In this document: one piece after another, positions 37,348-45,012 of the stretch | Numbering within the stretch: the stretch's first letter is position 1 | Layout: each line of letters begins with the position of its first letter | Assembly: GCF_900111375.1 (NCBI RefSeq) | Contig: NZ_FOHB01000012.1 | Location: forward strand, 31,481-95,480 | Direction of reading: 5' to 3' | DNA length: 64,000 nt | From: Pedococcus cremeus | GTDB taxonomy: Bacteria; Actinomycetota; Actinomycetes; Actinomycetales; Dermatophilaceae | The notes under the pieces: model-generated | The model's database searches: none | What the model was told of the DNA's origin: nothing | Seen by the model: only the letters and a program-made list of their open reading frames with translations | Made by a program: the position numbers and the translations under genes

Positions 37348-37863
37348 TCAGCTGTCGGGCCCCTTCCGGCGGACCTCCTCGACCTGCTGCACGGCGGTCC
37401 GCAGCTCGCCGAGCCAGGTCTCGGACCGCTCGCCGACGAGCCGCACGCACCAGGCGAGCGCCTCGGCCCGCGACCGGGCCACCCCGGCGTCGACGAGGGT
37501 GTCGAGCACCTTGCGCTCGGGTTGGCGCAGCCGCGTCATGACCGGTGCCGCGAGGTGCGTGAACAGCGCCTCGCGGTCGCCGACCCTGACGCCCCAGGAC
37601 ACCTTCTTGCCGCTGAGGTGCTCGAGCTCACGGGCGATCTCCATGCGCCGCTCGCGGGTCTCCTCGCGGAAGGACTTGATGCGGGCGCGGGCGGCGACCT
37701 CGTGGTCCGCCTCGTCCGCGTCCTCGGGCAGCTGCGGCTCGCGCAGGGTTCCGATGACGACGATCTCGTCGCGGTCGCGGCGCACCTCGACCGGGCCGGT
37801 GAACCACTCCTCGGGAAGGCGGCCGGCCAGCCAAGCCTCTGCGGTTGTTGTGTGTGTAGTCAT
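37348..37863 (-). CDS. conserved actinobacterial hypothetical protein with RHH-like C-terminal helices
   Basis: 171 residues, not assignable to a named family. The N-terminal half (WLAGRLPEEWFTGPVEV, DEIVVIGTL) looks like a small alpha/beta domain, followed by a charged helix (ARIKSFREETRERRMEIARE). The end has RQPERKVLDTLVDAGVARSRAEALAWCV, like the helices of ribbon-helix-helix repressors. ATG 37863 follows a -10 box by seven bases, with no Shine-Dalgarno, so the mRNA is probably leaderless. A 16-base palindrome covers the -10 and start. Autoregulation by the RHH-like part is inferred. Confidence 0.7.
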   Translation of the reverse strand: MTTHTTTAEAWLAGRLPEEWFTGPVEVRRDRDEIVVIGTLREPQLPEDADEADHEVAARARIKSFREETRERRMEIARELEHLSGKKVSWGVRVGDREALFTHLAAPVMTRLRQPERKVLDTLVDAGVARSRAEALAWCVRLVGERSETWLGELRTAVQQVEEVRRKGPDS

Positions 37864-37898
37864 GTAATCAAGATTACAACGCTGCACTCAGGAGGCAA
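37863..37898 (-). promoter_or_regulatory. promoter with palindromic operator for leaderless gene
   Basis: On the minus strand a -35 TTGCCT (37893-37898) and -10 TAATCT (37871-37876) are 16 bases apart; the start ATG begins 7 bases after the -10. The palindrome TGTAATC-TT-GATTACA (37863-37878) covers the -10 and abuts the start codon, so a bound dimer would block transcription. Confidence 0.7.
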
Positions 37899-37911
37899 TC
37901 CGCTGTGGGCG

Positions 37912-37976
37912 AACGCTCGCCCACCTGCCGGCCTGCCCGCCCGCCGGCCTGCCCACCTGCCGGCCCGCCCACCTAC
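37912..37976. repeat. GC-rich degenerate repeats (CCCACCTGCCGGCC units)
   Basis: Units such as CCCACCTGCCGGCCTG, CCCGCCGGCCTG, CCCACCTGCCGGCCCG and CCCACCTACC follow one another in the gap between the divergent genes at 37863 and 38111. It is C-rich on the plus strand. The downstream 50 bases turn AT-richer and contain TTCAAAGTTTTGAA (38002-38015), a perfect inverted repeat. Confidence 0.6.
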
Positions 37977-38032
37977 CACGACAGACGCACTGCCGAACTT
38001 GTTCAAAGTTTTGAAGAAATGAAGCGGTTCGG

Positions 38033-38059
38033 CCATCCGGCGTCTGCCCTGGACCGAAC
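38033..38059 (+). promoter_or_regulatory. possible SigK-type promoter of the DUF4397 gene
   Basis: CCATCC (38033-38038) and CCGAAC (38054-38059) resemble the mycobacterial SigK promoter CCATCC-N16/17-CCGAAT that drives secreted antigens, but the spacer here is 15 and no sigK/rskA pair is in the window. The start of the downstream gene is 51 bases further on. Confidence 0.3.
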
Positions 38060-38110
38060 TGGAGGTGTCAGGCACCCGCCGGGGGATGCCACGACCGAAG
38101 GGAACACCTC

Positions 38111-38944
38111 ATGAAGGCTTCACGGAACCCAGCAGTCCGCGCCGTGCTCGCAGCGGCCGGCGTCCTCGCCGCCACCGGTGCGGCCACGCTGCCCGCGCAG
38201 GCGGCGTCGACCGCGACGGTGACCGTCGTGCACGGCATACCGAACACGCCGGTCGACGTCTACGTCGACGGCAAGCGGGCGATCTCGGACTTCACCTTCA
38301 AGACGGTGACCGACCCGATCAGCCTGCCCGCCGGGTCCCACGACATCCAGGTCCGCCCTGCCGGTGCCGCCAGCGGCTCCAAGCCGATCCTCGAGCTCTC
38401 GCCGGACCTGCCCGCCGGGGCCAACGCCACGGTCGTGGCCTACCTGAACGCGTCCGGCAAGCCGGCGCTCAAGCCGTTCGTCAACCCCACGACCGCCGTC
38501 CCGGGCGGGATGGGCCGCCTGGTCGTCCGCCACACGGCAGCCGCACCGGCCGTCGACGTCCTCGCCGGCGGCAAGCCGGTCATCACCAAGCTGACCAACC
38601 CCAACGAGAAGATGCTCATGGTGCCTGCGGGCACCGTCTCCGCCTCGGTCGCAGCCACCGGCACGACCAAGCCGGTCATCGGCCCGGTGGACCTGCCCAT
38701 CGAGTCGGGCCGGACCCTGGTGGTCTACGCCATCGGCAGCCTCGAGGGCGGCAGCCTTACGGCGGTGACGCAGAGCTACGCCAGTGGCGGTGGCGCTGCG
38801 CCGAGCTCGGTCAACGCCGGCACCGGCGGCCAGGCGGCCGACGGAGGGCCCGGCGCGGCACTCCTCGTGCTGGCCGGTGTGGCCGGGGCGGCCCTGGTCG
38901 TCGGCGGGTCGCGTCGCCTGGCGACCGCCCCCGCCAAGCGCTGA
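38111..38944 (+). CDS. secreted DUF4397-domain surface protein
   Basis: 277 residues. The signal peptide ends around LPAQAAS. Two DUF4397 beta-sandwich repeats follow: VTVVHGIPNTPVDVYVDGK with LPAGSHDIQVRPAG, then LVVRHTAAAPAVDVLAGGK with VPAGTVSASVAATG. A Gly/Ala-rich linker leads to a C-terminal membrane helix (GAALLVLAGVAGAALVVGG) and a basic tail, like a sortase substrate but with no LPxTG-type motif; only ADGGPG stands there. The adjacent gene encodes a sortase, so it is the natural candidate substrate or partner. Confidence 0.87.
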   Translation: MKASRNPAVRAVLAAAGVLAATGAATLPAQAASTATVTVVHGIPNTPVDVYVDGKRAISDFTFKTVTDPISLPAGSHDIQVRPAGAASGSKPILELSPDLPAGANATVVAYLNASGKPALKPFVNPTTAVPGGMGRLVVRHTAAAPAVDVLAGGKPVITKLTNPNEKMLMVPAGTVSASVAATGTTKPVIGPVDLPIESGRTLVVYAIGSLEGGSLTAVTQSYASGGGAAPSSVNAGTGGQAADGGPGAALLVLAGVAGAALVVGGSRRLATAPAKR

Positions 38945-38987
38945 CCGTCATCACCGACCACCCACGAGGCTGACGCGGAGGCGGGTC

Positions 38988-39710
38988 GTGCGACCCAGCA
39001 GGCACCGGCGACCGGGACTGGCTCCCGTGGTCGCCGGTGCCCTGCTGCTCGCTGCCACCGGCGTGGGTGCCGCGGTGCGGGCGGCCGACCGACCGGCACC
39101 GGACGCAGGCGTCGTGCCCACCGGCTCGGCCAGGGCCGGCGCCCCGTCCGGGACCGCGCCCAGTGCCGGCGCGCCATCCGGGACCGCACCCGCTCCCAGC
39201 GCCACCTCACGCACGGCAGCCAAAGCCGCCGGAGCCGCGACCCTGACGCCAGCGCCGGACCGTTCCTTCCTGCCCTCGAACCTGCGCGTCGCCGCCATCG
39301 GGGCGGTCGCACCCGTGGTGCCGACCACCGTCGACGACAAGGGTGGTCTGGGCATCCCCGACAACCCGCGCCAGGTGGGCTGGTGGTCCGGGGGCGCGGC
39401 GCCCGGCTCCCCCTACGGCACCGTCCTCCTGGCCGGCCACGTCGACTCGGCGGAGGAGGGGCTCGGCAGCCTGGTCGACCTCAGCCGCACACCGATCGGC
39501 GCCACCGTGCGGGTGTCAGGACCAGCCGGCGTCTCGCAGGCCTACCTGGTGGTGGCCCGACGGTCCTACCCCAAGGCGACGCTGCCCTGGCGCGAGCTGT
39601 TCCGTCAGGACGTCCCGGCCCGCCTGCTGCTCGTCACCTGCGGCGGCGAGTTCGACCGCAGCACCGGGCACTACGAGCGCAACGTCGTCGTCTTCGCCGT
39701 GCCGGCCTAG
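38988..39710 (+). CDS. class F-like sortase
   Basis: 240 residues. A basic N terminus and one membrane segment (LAPVVAGALLLAATGVGAAV) lead to a Pro/Ala/Ser linker and the sortase barrel. Catalytic residues are His151 in LLAGHVDS, Cys218 in LLVTCGG and Arg231 in HYERNVVV. GTG 38988 has CGGAGG upstream. DUF4397-sortase F neighbours recur in actinobacteria. Class F sortases attach or process surface proteins, but their sorting motif is poorly defined. Confidence 0.87.
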   Translation: MRPSRHRRPGLAPVVAGALLLAATGVGAAVRAADRPAPDAGVVPTGSARAGAPSGTAPSAGAPSGTAPAPSATSRTAAKAAGAATLTPAPDRSFLPSNLRVAAIGAVAPVVPTTVDDKGGLGIPDNPRQVGWWSGGAAPGSPYGTVLLAGHVDSAEEGLGSLVDLSRTPIGATVRVSGPAGVSQAYLVVARRSYPKATLPWRELFRQDVPARLLLVTCGGEFDRSTGHYERNVVVFAVPA

Positions 39711-39740
39711 CGGCCCTCCCGGTACCGACCCCGCCGTCCC

Positions 39741-41078
39741 TCAGCGCAGGTGGCGCTGGTCGTCGATCCGCTTGGCCTTGCCCAGGGAGCGCTCGAGGGC
39801 GTGCGGCTCGACGACGTCGACCCGGATGGTCACGCCGACGCGGTGCTTGACCCGCGACTGCAGCTCGCGGCCGAGCTGGACGCGCCGCGCCTCGTCGACC
39901 CGCTCCTGCGCGGTCTCGACCCGCACGGTCAGCTCGTCCATGCGCCCCGGCCGGGTCAGCACGCAGACGTAGTGCGGCGCCAGCCCCTCGATGGCGAGGA
40001 TGTGCTCCTCGATCTGCGAGGGGAAGACGTTGACCCCCCGCACGATCATCATGTCGTCGCTGCGTCCGGTGATCTTCGCCATCCGGCGGAACTGCGGGTA
40101 TGCCGTGCCGGGCAGCAGCGTGGTCAGGTCACGGGTGCGGTAGCGCACCACCGGCATGGCCTGCTTGGTGAGGGAGGTGAAGACGAGCTCGCCCTCCTCG
40201 CCGTCGGGCAGCACCTCGCCGGTGATCGGGTCGACCACCTCGGGGAAGAAGTGGTCCTCCCAGATGTGCAGCCCGTCCTGGGTCTCCCCCGACTCCTGGC
40301 TCACGCCCGGGCCCATGACCTCCGAGAGGCCGTAGATGTCGACGGCCTTGAGGTGCGTGCGCCGCTGGACCTCCTCGCGCATCTGCTCGGTCCACGGCTC
40401 GGCGCCGAAGATGCCGATCTCGAGCGAGCAGTCCTTGGGGTCCATCCCCTGCACCTCCATCTCGTCGAGGATGGCGAGGAAGTACGACGGGGTGACCATG
40501 ATGATGCGCGGCTCGAAGTCGCGGATGAGCTGCACCTGGCGCTCGGTCATGCCGCCCGAGACGGGCACCACCGTGCAGCCGAGCCGCTCCGCGCCGTAGT
40601 GGGCGCCGATGCCGCCGGTGAACAGGCCGTAGCCGTAGGCGACGTGCACCATGTCGCCGGGTCGGCCGCCGGCGGCCTCGATCGAGCGAGCCATGACCTC
40701 GGCCCAGGTGTCGATGTCCTCCCTCGTGTACCCGACCACCGTGGGGCGGCCGGTGGTGCCGCTCGAGGCGTGGATGCGCGAGACCTGCTGCCGCGGCACC
40801 GCGAACATCCCGAACGGGTAGTTGTCGCGCAGGTCGGCCTTGGCCGTGAACGGGAAGCGGCCCAGGTCGGCGAGCTCGCGCACGTCGTCCGGGTGGACTC
40901 CCGCGTCGTCGAAGGCCTTCCGGTAGTGCGGCACGTTCTCGTACGCGTGGCGCAGGCTCCACCGCAGCCTCTCGAGCTGCAGCTCGCGCAGCGCGGTCAG
41001 GTCCGCGGGCACCGCGGGCGGCCGCAGGAGGGAGGCCGACCCGGGGCCGGACGGAGGGGTGTCGACGCCGTTGTCCAT
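39741..41078 (-). CDS. paaK: phenylacetate-CoA ligase
   Basis: 445 residues of the adenylate-forming superfamily. HASSGTTGRPTVVGYT is the AMP-binding loop, and YGLSEVMGPGVSQE and ITGRSDDMMIVRGVNVFPSQIEE are PaaK-specific. It activates phenylacetate to phenylacetyl-CoA. I chose ATG 41078 because GGAG lies upstream; ATG 41090 is also possible. No paaABCDE or ring-opening genes are in the window, so here it may be part of a dispersed pathway or act on a related acid. Confidence 0.92.
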   Translation of the reverse strand: MDNGVDTPPSGPGSASLLRPPAVPADLTALRELQLERLRWSLRHAYENVPHYRKAFDDAGVHPDDVRELADLGRFPFTAKADLRDNYPFGMFAVPRQQVSRIHASSGTTGRPTVVGYTREDIDTWAEVMARSIEAAGGRPGDMVHVAYGYGLFTGGIGAHYGAERLGCTVVPVSGGMTERQVQLIRDFEPRIIMVTPSYFLAILDEMEVQGMDPKDCSLEIGIFGAEPWTEQMREEVQRRTHLKAVDIYGLSEVMGPGVSQESGETQDGLHIWEDHFFPEVVDPITGEVLPDGEEGELVFTSLTKQAMPVVRYRTRDLTTLLPGTAYPQFRRMAKITGRSDDMMIVRGVNVFPSQIEEHILAIEGLAPHYVCVLTRPGRMDELTVRVETAQERVDEARRVQLGRELQSRVKHRVGVTIRVDVVEPHALERSLGKAKRIDDQRHLR

Positions 41079-41176
41079 GGAGCTCTCCATGAGGCCGAAC
41101 CTAACCCACGAGGACTGCGTCATATGGGCCCTCCCGGAGCGGAGGTGCCTGCGTCATCTGCCCGTGGGCGGGACGG

Positions 41177-42079
41177 GTGACCGCACGTACCGTCGAGAAG
41201 GTGGCCGGGATGCTGCCGTCGACGGCCGCCGAGCCCCCCACGGTGGTGCCCCCGGCGGAGTCCGAGCGCGCGGAGGGGGGCCGGGCAGCCCGGCTGCTCC
41301 GCGGCATACGGGCACGTCGGTGGCGGCGACTGGCAGCGGTGGCCGTCGTGCTCGCGCTCGCGGCCACGCTGGGCGCCCTCGTCCTGCGGCCCGACACCCC
41401 CGCACTGACTCGCCGCGACGTCGAGCGGGCGGTGGACCAACGTGTCGGCAGCGCCCTGGAGCAGCAGCAGGAGAAGCCGCCACCGGCGTCCGTCGTCTAC
41501 CAGGCGGTGCTGCCCTCGCTCGTGCAGGTGGTGACCCGCTCGGGTGACGGCTCGGTGGGCACCGGGGCAGGGGTCGTCGTCAACGCGGCGGGCGCGGTGC
41601 TCACCGCCCTCCACGTCGTCGACGGGGCCACCTTTTTGCAGGTGCGGTTCGCCGACGGCACGCGGGCCCGGGCCACCGTGGCCACGCGCCGCGACGCCGA
41701 CGACATCGCGGTGCTCACCGTCGACCGCCTGCCCGACGTCGTGGTGCCCGCCGTGCTCGGGGGCTCCGCGCAGGTGGGGCAGCCGGTCGTGGCGGTGGGC
41801 CACCCGTTCGGCCTCACCCGCACCGTGACGTCCGGCGTGGTGTCGGGCCTCGACCGCACCGTGCGGCTCGACGACGGCGGCACCCTCGACGGGCTCATCC
41901 AGTTCGACGCGGCGGTGAACCCCGGGAACTCCGGCGGCCCCCTGCTCGACGAGGCGGGCCGCGTCATCGGCATCGTCACCGGGCTCGCCAACCCGGCCGA
42001 CCAGGCCTTCTTCGTCGGGGTCGGCTTCGCCGTGCCCATCGAGAACGCCGCGGCCGCCGCCCACGCCCCACCCGTCTAG
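41177..42079 (+). CDS. membrane-anchored trypsin-like serine protease (HtrA-type, no PDZ)
   Basis: 300 residues. A cytoplasmic leader, one membrane segment (LAAVAVVLALAATLGALVL) and an S1C protease domain: His146 in LHVVDG, Asp176 in DDIAVL and Ser252 in NPGNSGGPL. Unlike DegP it has no PDZ domain and ends shortly after the protease fold. It is 23 bases upstream of moxR on the same strand, so probably in one operon. Confidence 0.88.
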   Translation: MTARTVEKVAGMLPSTAAEPPTVVPPAESERAEGGRAARLLRGIRARRWRRLAAVAVVLALAATLGALVLRPDTPALTRRDVERAVDQRVGSALEQQQEKPPPASVVYQAVLPSLVQVVTRSGDGSVGTGAGVVVNAAGAVLTALHVVDGATFLQVRFADGTRARATVATRRDADDIAVLTVDRLPDVVVPAVLGGSAQVGQPVVAVGHPFGLTRTVTSGVVSGLDRTVRLDDGGTLDGLIQFDAAVNPGNSGGPLLDEAGRVIGIVTGLANPADQAFFVGVGFAVPIENAAAAAHAPPV

Positions 42080-42102
42080 CCGAACCCGTGCGCAGGAGAG
42101 CC

Positions 42103-43134
42103 ATGGACCCGCACCGACCCCACAGCCCGGACGGACAGCACCCGCTCGAGGAGCTGCTCTACGAGGTCAAGAAGACGATCGTCGGCCAGGACCAGCTGCT
42201 CGAGCGGATGCTGGTGGCGCTGCTGGCCCGCGGCCACCTGCTCGTCGAGGGGGTGCCGGGGCTCGCCAAGACGATGGCGGTCAAGACGCTCGCCCAGGCG
42301 ATGGGCGGGCAGTTCCAGCGCATCTCGTTCACCCCCGACCTCGTGCCGGCCGACGTCGTGGGCACCCGCATCTGGAACCAGCAGGAGGGCGAGTTCCAGG
42401 TCTCGCTCGGTCCGGTCTTCGCCAACCTGCTGCTCGCCGACGAGGTCAACCGGGCTCCGGCCAAGGTGCAGAGCGCCCTGCTCGAGGTCATGCAGGAGCG
42501 GCAGGTCACCATCGGGCGGCAGACCTACCCGGCGCCGGACCCGTTCCTCGTCATGGCGACCCAGAACCCCATCGAGTCCGAGGGCACCTACGAGCTCCCC
42601 GAGGCGCAGGTCGACCGGTTCATGCTCAAGGTGCTCGTCGGCTACCCCAGCCCGGCGGAGGAGTTCGTCGTCGTCGAGCGCATGACCGGGCGCCTCGACC
42701 CGCCCCAGCAGGTGCTCACCACCGACGACCTGCTGGCGTTCCAGCGGCGCACCGACGCCGTCTACGTCGACCCGGCGGTGACCGAGTATGCCGTCCGGCT
42801 GGCCGGCGCGACCCGCGCACCGGCCGTGGTCGGGCTGCCCGACCTCGCGCGCTACCTGTCGTTCGGCGCCAGTCCCCGGGCGTCGATCAACCTGGTGAGG
42901 GCCGCCAAGGCGCTGGCCCTGCTGCGCGGTCGCGACTACGCGCTGCCGTTCGACGCCCGCGAGCTGGCGCTCGACGTGCTGCGCCACCGCGTCGTGCTGT
43001 CCTACGAGGCGCTCGCCGACGGCCTCGGGCCCGACGAGCTGCTCCGCCCGGTGGTCGACGCCGTGCCCGTTCCCGAGGTCCCGCTGCGCGAGGAGCGGAC
43101 ATGGACCACCCTGCCGACCACGCACCCCCGCTGA
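42103..43134 (+). CDS. MoxR-family AAA+ ATPase
   Basis: 343 residues. Walker A-region VEGVPGLAKTMAVKTLA, Walker B LLLADEVNRAPAKVQ and the MoxR motif GRQTYPAPDPFLVMATQNPIE are clear. ATG 42103 has AGGAGAG upstream. MoxR proteins act as chaperone-like ATPases with VWA-domain partners, here encoded by the next genes. It overlaps the DUF58 gene by 34 bases. Confidence 0.95.
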   Translation: MDPHRPHSPDGQHPLEELLYEVKKTIVGQDQLLERMLVALLARGHLLVEGVPGLAKTMAVKTLAQAMGGQFQRISFTPDLVPADVVGTRIWNQQEGEFQVSLGPVFANLLLADEVNRAPAKVQSALLEVMQERQVTIGRQTYPAPDPFLVMATQNPIESEGTYELPEAQVDRFMLKVLVGYPSPAEEFVVVERMTGRLDPPQQVLTTDDLLAFQRRTDAVYVDPAVTEYAVRLAGATRAPAVVGLPDLARYLSFGASPRASINLVRAAKALALLRGRDYALPFDARELALDVLRHRVVLSYEALADGLGPDELLRPVVDAVPVPEVPLREERTWTTLPTTHPR

Positions 43135-44006
43135 CCGCCGAAGGCGTGCTGCGGCGCCTCGAGTGGCGGGTCGTCCGCCGGCTCGACGGCCGGCTGCAGG
43201 GCGACTACCGGACCCTGTTCCGGGGCGAGGGCGTCGACTTCCACGACCTGCGCGAGTACGAGCCGGGTGACGACCTGCGCCACGTCGACTGGAACGTCAC
43301 CGCACGGATGGACACGCCCTACGTGCGGCAGTACACCGAGGACCGCGAAGCGACCGCGTGGCTGCTGCTCGACCGCTCCGCCTCGATGGCCTTCGGTCCG
43401 GTGGACCGCCAGAAGGACCGCGTGCTCGTCGAGCTCGCGCTCACCCTCGCCCAGGTGCTGGTGCGGGGCGGGAACCGGGTGGGTGCGGTGCTGTTCGACA
43501 ACGCGGTGGAACGGGTCGTCCCCCCGGGGCAGGGCCGGCGCCAGGTGCTGCGGGTCGCCCACCACCTGCTGCAGCCGCCGCGCTCCCCCACCGGCGCGAC
43601 CGACCTCGCCGTGCTGTTCCGCGCCGCCTGCGGGGTGGCCCGGCGGCGCTCGCTGGTCGTGGTGCTCTCCGACTTCGTCAGCGTCCCGGGGTGGGGCCCG
43701 TCGCTGGGCCTGCTGGCCCGCCGGCACGACGTCGTCGCGGTGCAGGTGCTCGACCCGCGCGAGTCACGGCTGCCGTCGGTGGGGATGGTCTACGTCGAGG
43801 ACGCCGAGACCGGGGAGCAGATCTTCGTCGACACCGACGACCCGGGCTTCCAGCGCCGGCTGCGCGAGGCCGCCCGGCAGCGGCAGGAGGAGCTGGCCGC
43901 GCAGGTGCGCTCGGCAGGCACCGAGCTGCACACCGTCAGCACCGACCAGGACCTGGTGCGGGCCCTCGCCCGGATCTCCGAGCTGCGCCGCAGGATCCGT
44001 CGATGA
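43101..44006 (+). CDS. DUF58-domain protein
   Basis: 301 residues, a VWA-like fold. The DUF58 signature is DFHDLREYEPGDDLRHVDWN, followed by WLLLDRSASMAFG, a MIDAS-like DxSxS. In Bat-type operons DUF58 proteins link MoxR to the VWA membrane proteins. ATG 43101 lies inside the moxR end, and its TGA overlaps the next ATG as ATGA. Confidence 0.93.
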   Translation: MDHPADHAPPLTAEGVLRRLEWRVVRRLDGRLQGDYRTLFRGEGVDFHDLREYEPGDDLRHVDWNVTARMDTPYVRQYTEDREATAWLLLDRSASMAFGPVDRQKDRVLVELALTLAQVLVRGGNRVGAVLFDNAVERVVPPGQGRRQVLRVAHHLLQPPRSPTGATDLAVLFRAACGVARRRSLVVVLSDFVSVPGWGPSLGLLARRHDVVAVQVLDPRESRLPSVGMVYVEDAETGEQIFVDTDDPGFQRRLREAARQRQEELAAQVRSAGTELHTVSTDQDLVRALARISELRRRIRR

Positions 44007-45010
44007 CCTTCGCCTGGCCCTGGATGCTGCTGCCGGCCCTGGCCGGCACGGTGCTCCTCGTCCTCGGGTACCGGCGGCTGTCGGCGCGGCAGGAGCGACG
44101 CCGACAGGAGCTGGCCGCCCTCGGGCTGGTGGGTCCCGCCCCGGCCCGGTCCGCGCACGGGTGGTCGAGGCGGCTCGCGCCGACCATCCTGCTGGCCGCG
44201 CTGGCACTGCTGCTGTTCTCGCTGGCCCGGCCCCAGGCCACCATCGCCGAGCCGCGGCGCGAGGGCACGGTCGTGCTGGCCTTCGACGTGTCGACGAGCA
44301 TGACGGCCACCGACCTACGGCCCTCCCGCATCGAGGCGGCCAAGGCGGCGGCCCGCCGGTTCGTGCAGCAGCAGCCGTCGACGATCCGCATCGGCGTCGT
44401 GGCCTTCGGTGACAGCGCCGTCGTGACCCAGCGGCCGACGACCAGCCGCGGACTGGTCCTCGCCGCGGTCGACCGGCTCACTCCCCAGGGCGGCACGGCG
44501 GTCGGCCGCGCCATCCTCACCTCCCTCTCGGCCATCACCGGACGGCCCGTGCTCGCAAGCCAGGACCCCAACCAGGACCCCAGCCTCGGCACCCTCGACA
44601 GTGCCGACGTCGGCTACCACGGCTCGGCAGCGGTCGTGCTGCTCACCGACGGCGAGGACACCTCGGGCAGCGACCCGCTCCCGGCGGCCGAGCTGGCGTC
44701 CGTGGCCGGGGTCCGCGTGCACACGGTCGGCATCGGAAGCCCCGCGGGCACGGTGCTCCAGGTCGACGGGTTCCAGGTCGCGACGTCGCTGGACGAGGCA
44801 CTGCTGAAGGCCGTCGCCGCCACGACCGACGGCACCTACTTCCCGGCCCGCGACGAGCAGGCGCTGCGCAAGGTCTACTCCTCGATCCACCCGGGCTGGA
44901 CCGTCCAGCGCGCGCACGTGGAGGTCACCGCGGCCTTCGCCGCCACCGCCGCGGTGCTGCTCCTCGTCGCGGCGCTGCTGTCCGTCGCCCGCACCGGCCG
45001 GGTGGTGTAG
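44003..45010 (+). CDS. VWA-domain membrane protein (BatA-like)
   Basis: 335 residues. An N-terminal membrane segment, a second one around residue 65 (ILLAALALLLFSLAR), a von Willebrand A domain with MIDAS AFDVSTSMTATD and LLTDGEDTSG, and a last membrane helix (FAATAAVLLLVAALLSV). The extracytoplasmic VWA likely binds metal-dependent partners. It is followed after 2 bases by a paralogue. Confidence 0.92.
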   Translation: MTFAWPWMLLPALAGTVLLVLGYRRLSARQERRRQELAALGLVGPAPARSAHGWSRRLAPTILLAALALLLFSLARPQATIAEPRREGTVVLAFDVSTSMTATDLRPSRIEAAKAAARRFVQQQPSTIRIGVVAFGDSAVVTQRPTTSRGLVLAAVDRLTPQGGTAVGRAILTSLSAITGRPVLASQDPNQDPSLGTLDSADVGYHGSAAVVLLTDGEDTSGSDPLPAAELASVAGVRVHTVGIGSPAGTVLQVDGFQVATSLDEALLKAVAATTDGTYFPARDEQALRKVYSSIHPGWTVQRAHVEVTAAFAATAAVLLLVAALLSVARTGRVV

Positions 45011-45012
45011 CG

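Noticed and set aside
37912..37976. GC-rich repeats as a CRISPR array.
   Set aside because: Units are short, degenerate, without constant repeats and unique spacers, and no cas genes are near.
37995..38004. GAACTTGTTC as a LexA box.
   Set aside because: The half-sites are 2 bases apart instead of 4, and flanking bases do not fit.
38860..38944. LPxTG-type sorting signal at the DUF4397 protein C terminus.
   Set aside because: The membrane helix and basic tail are present, but no LPxTG, LAxTG or NPxTG string occurs before them.
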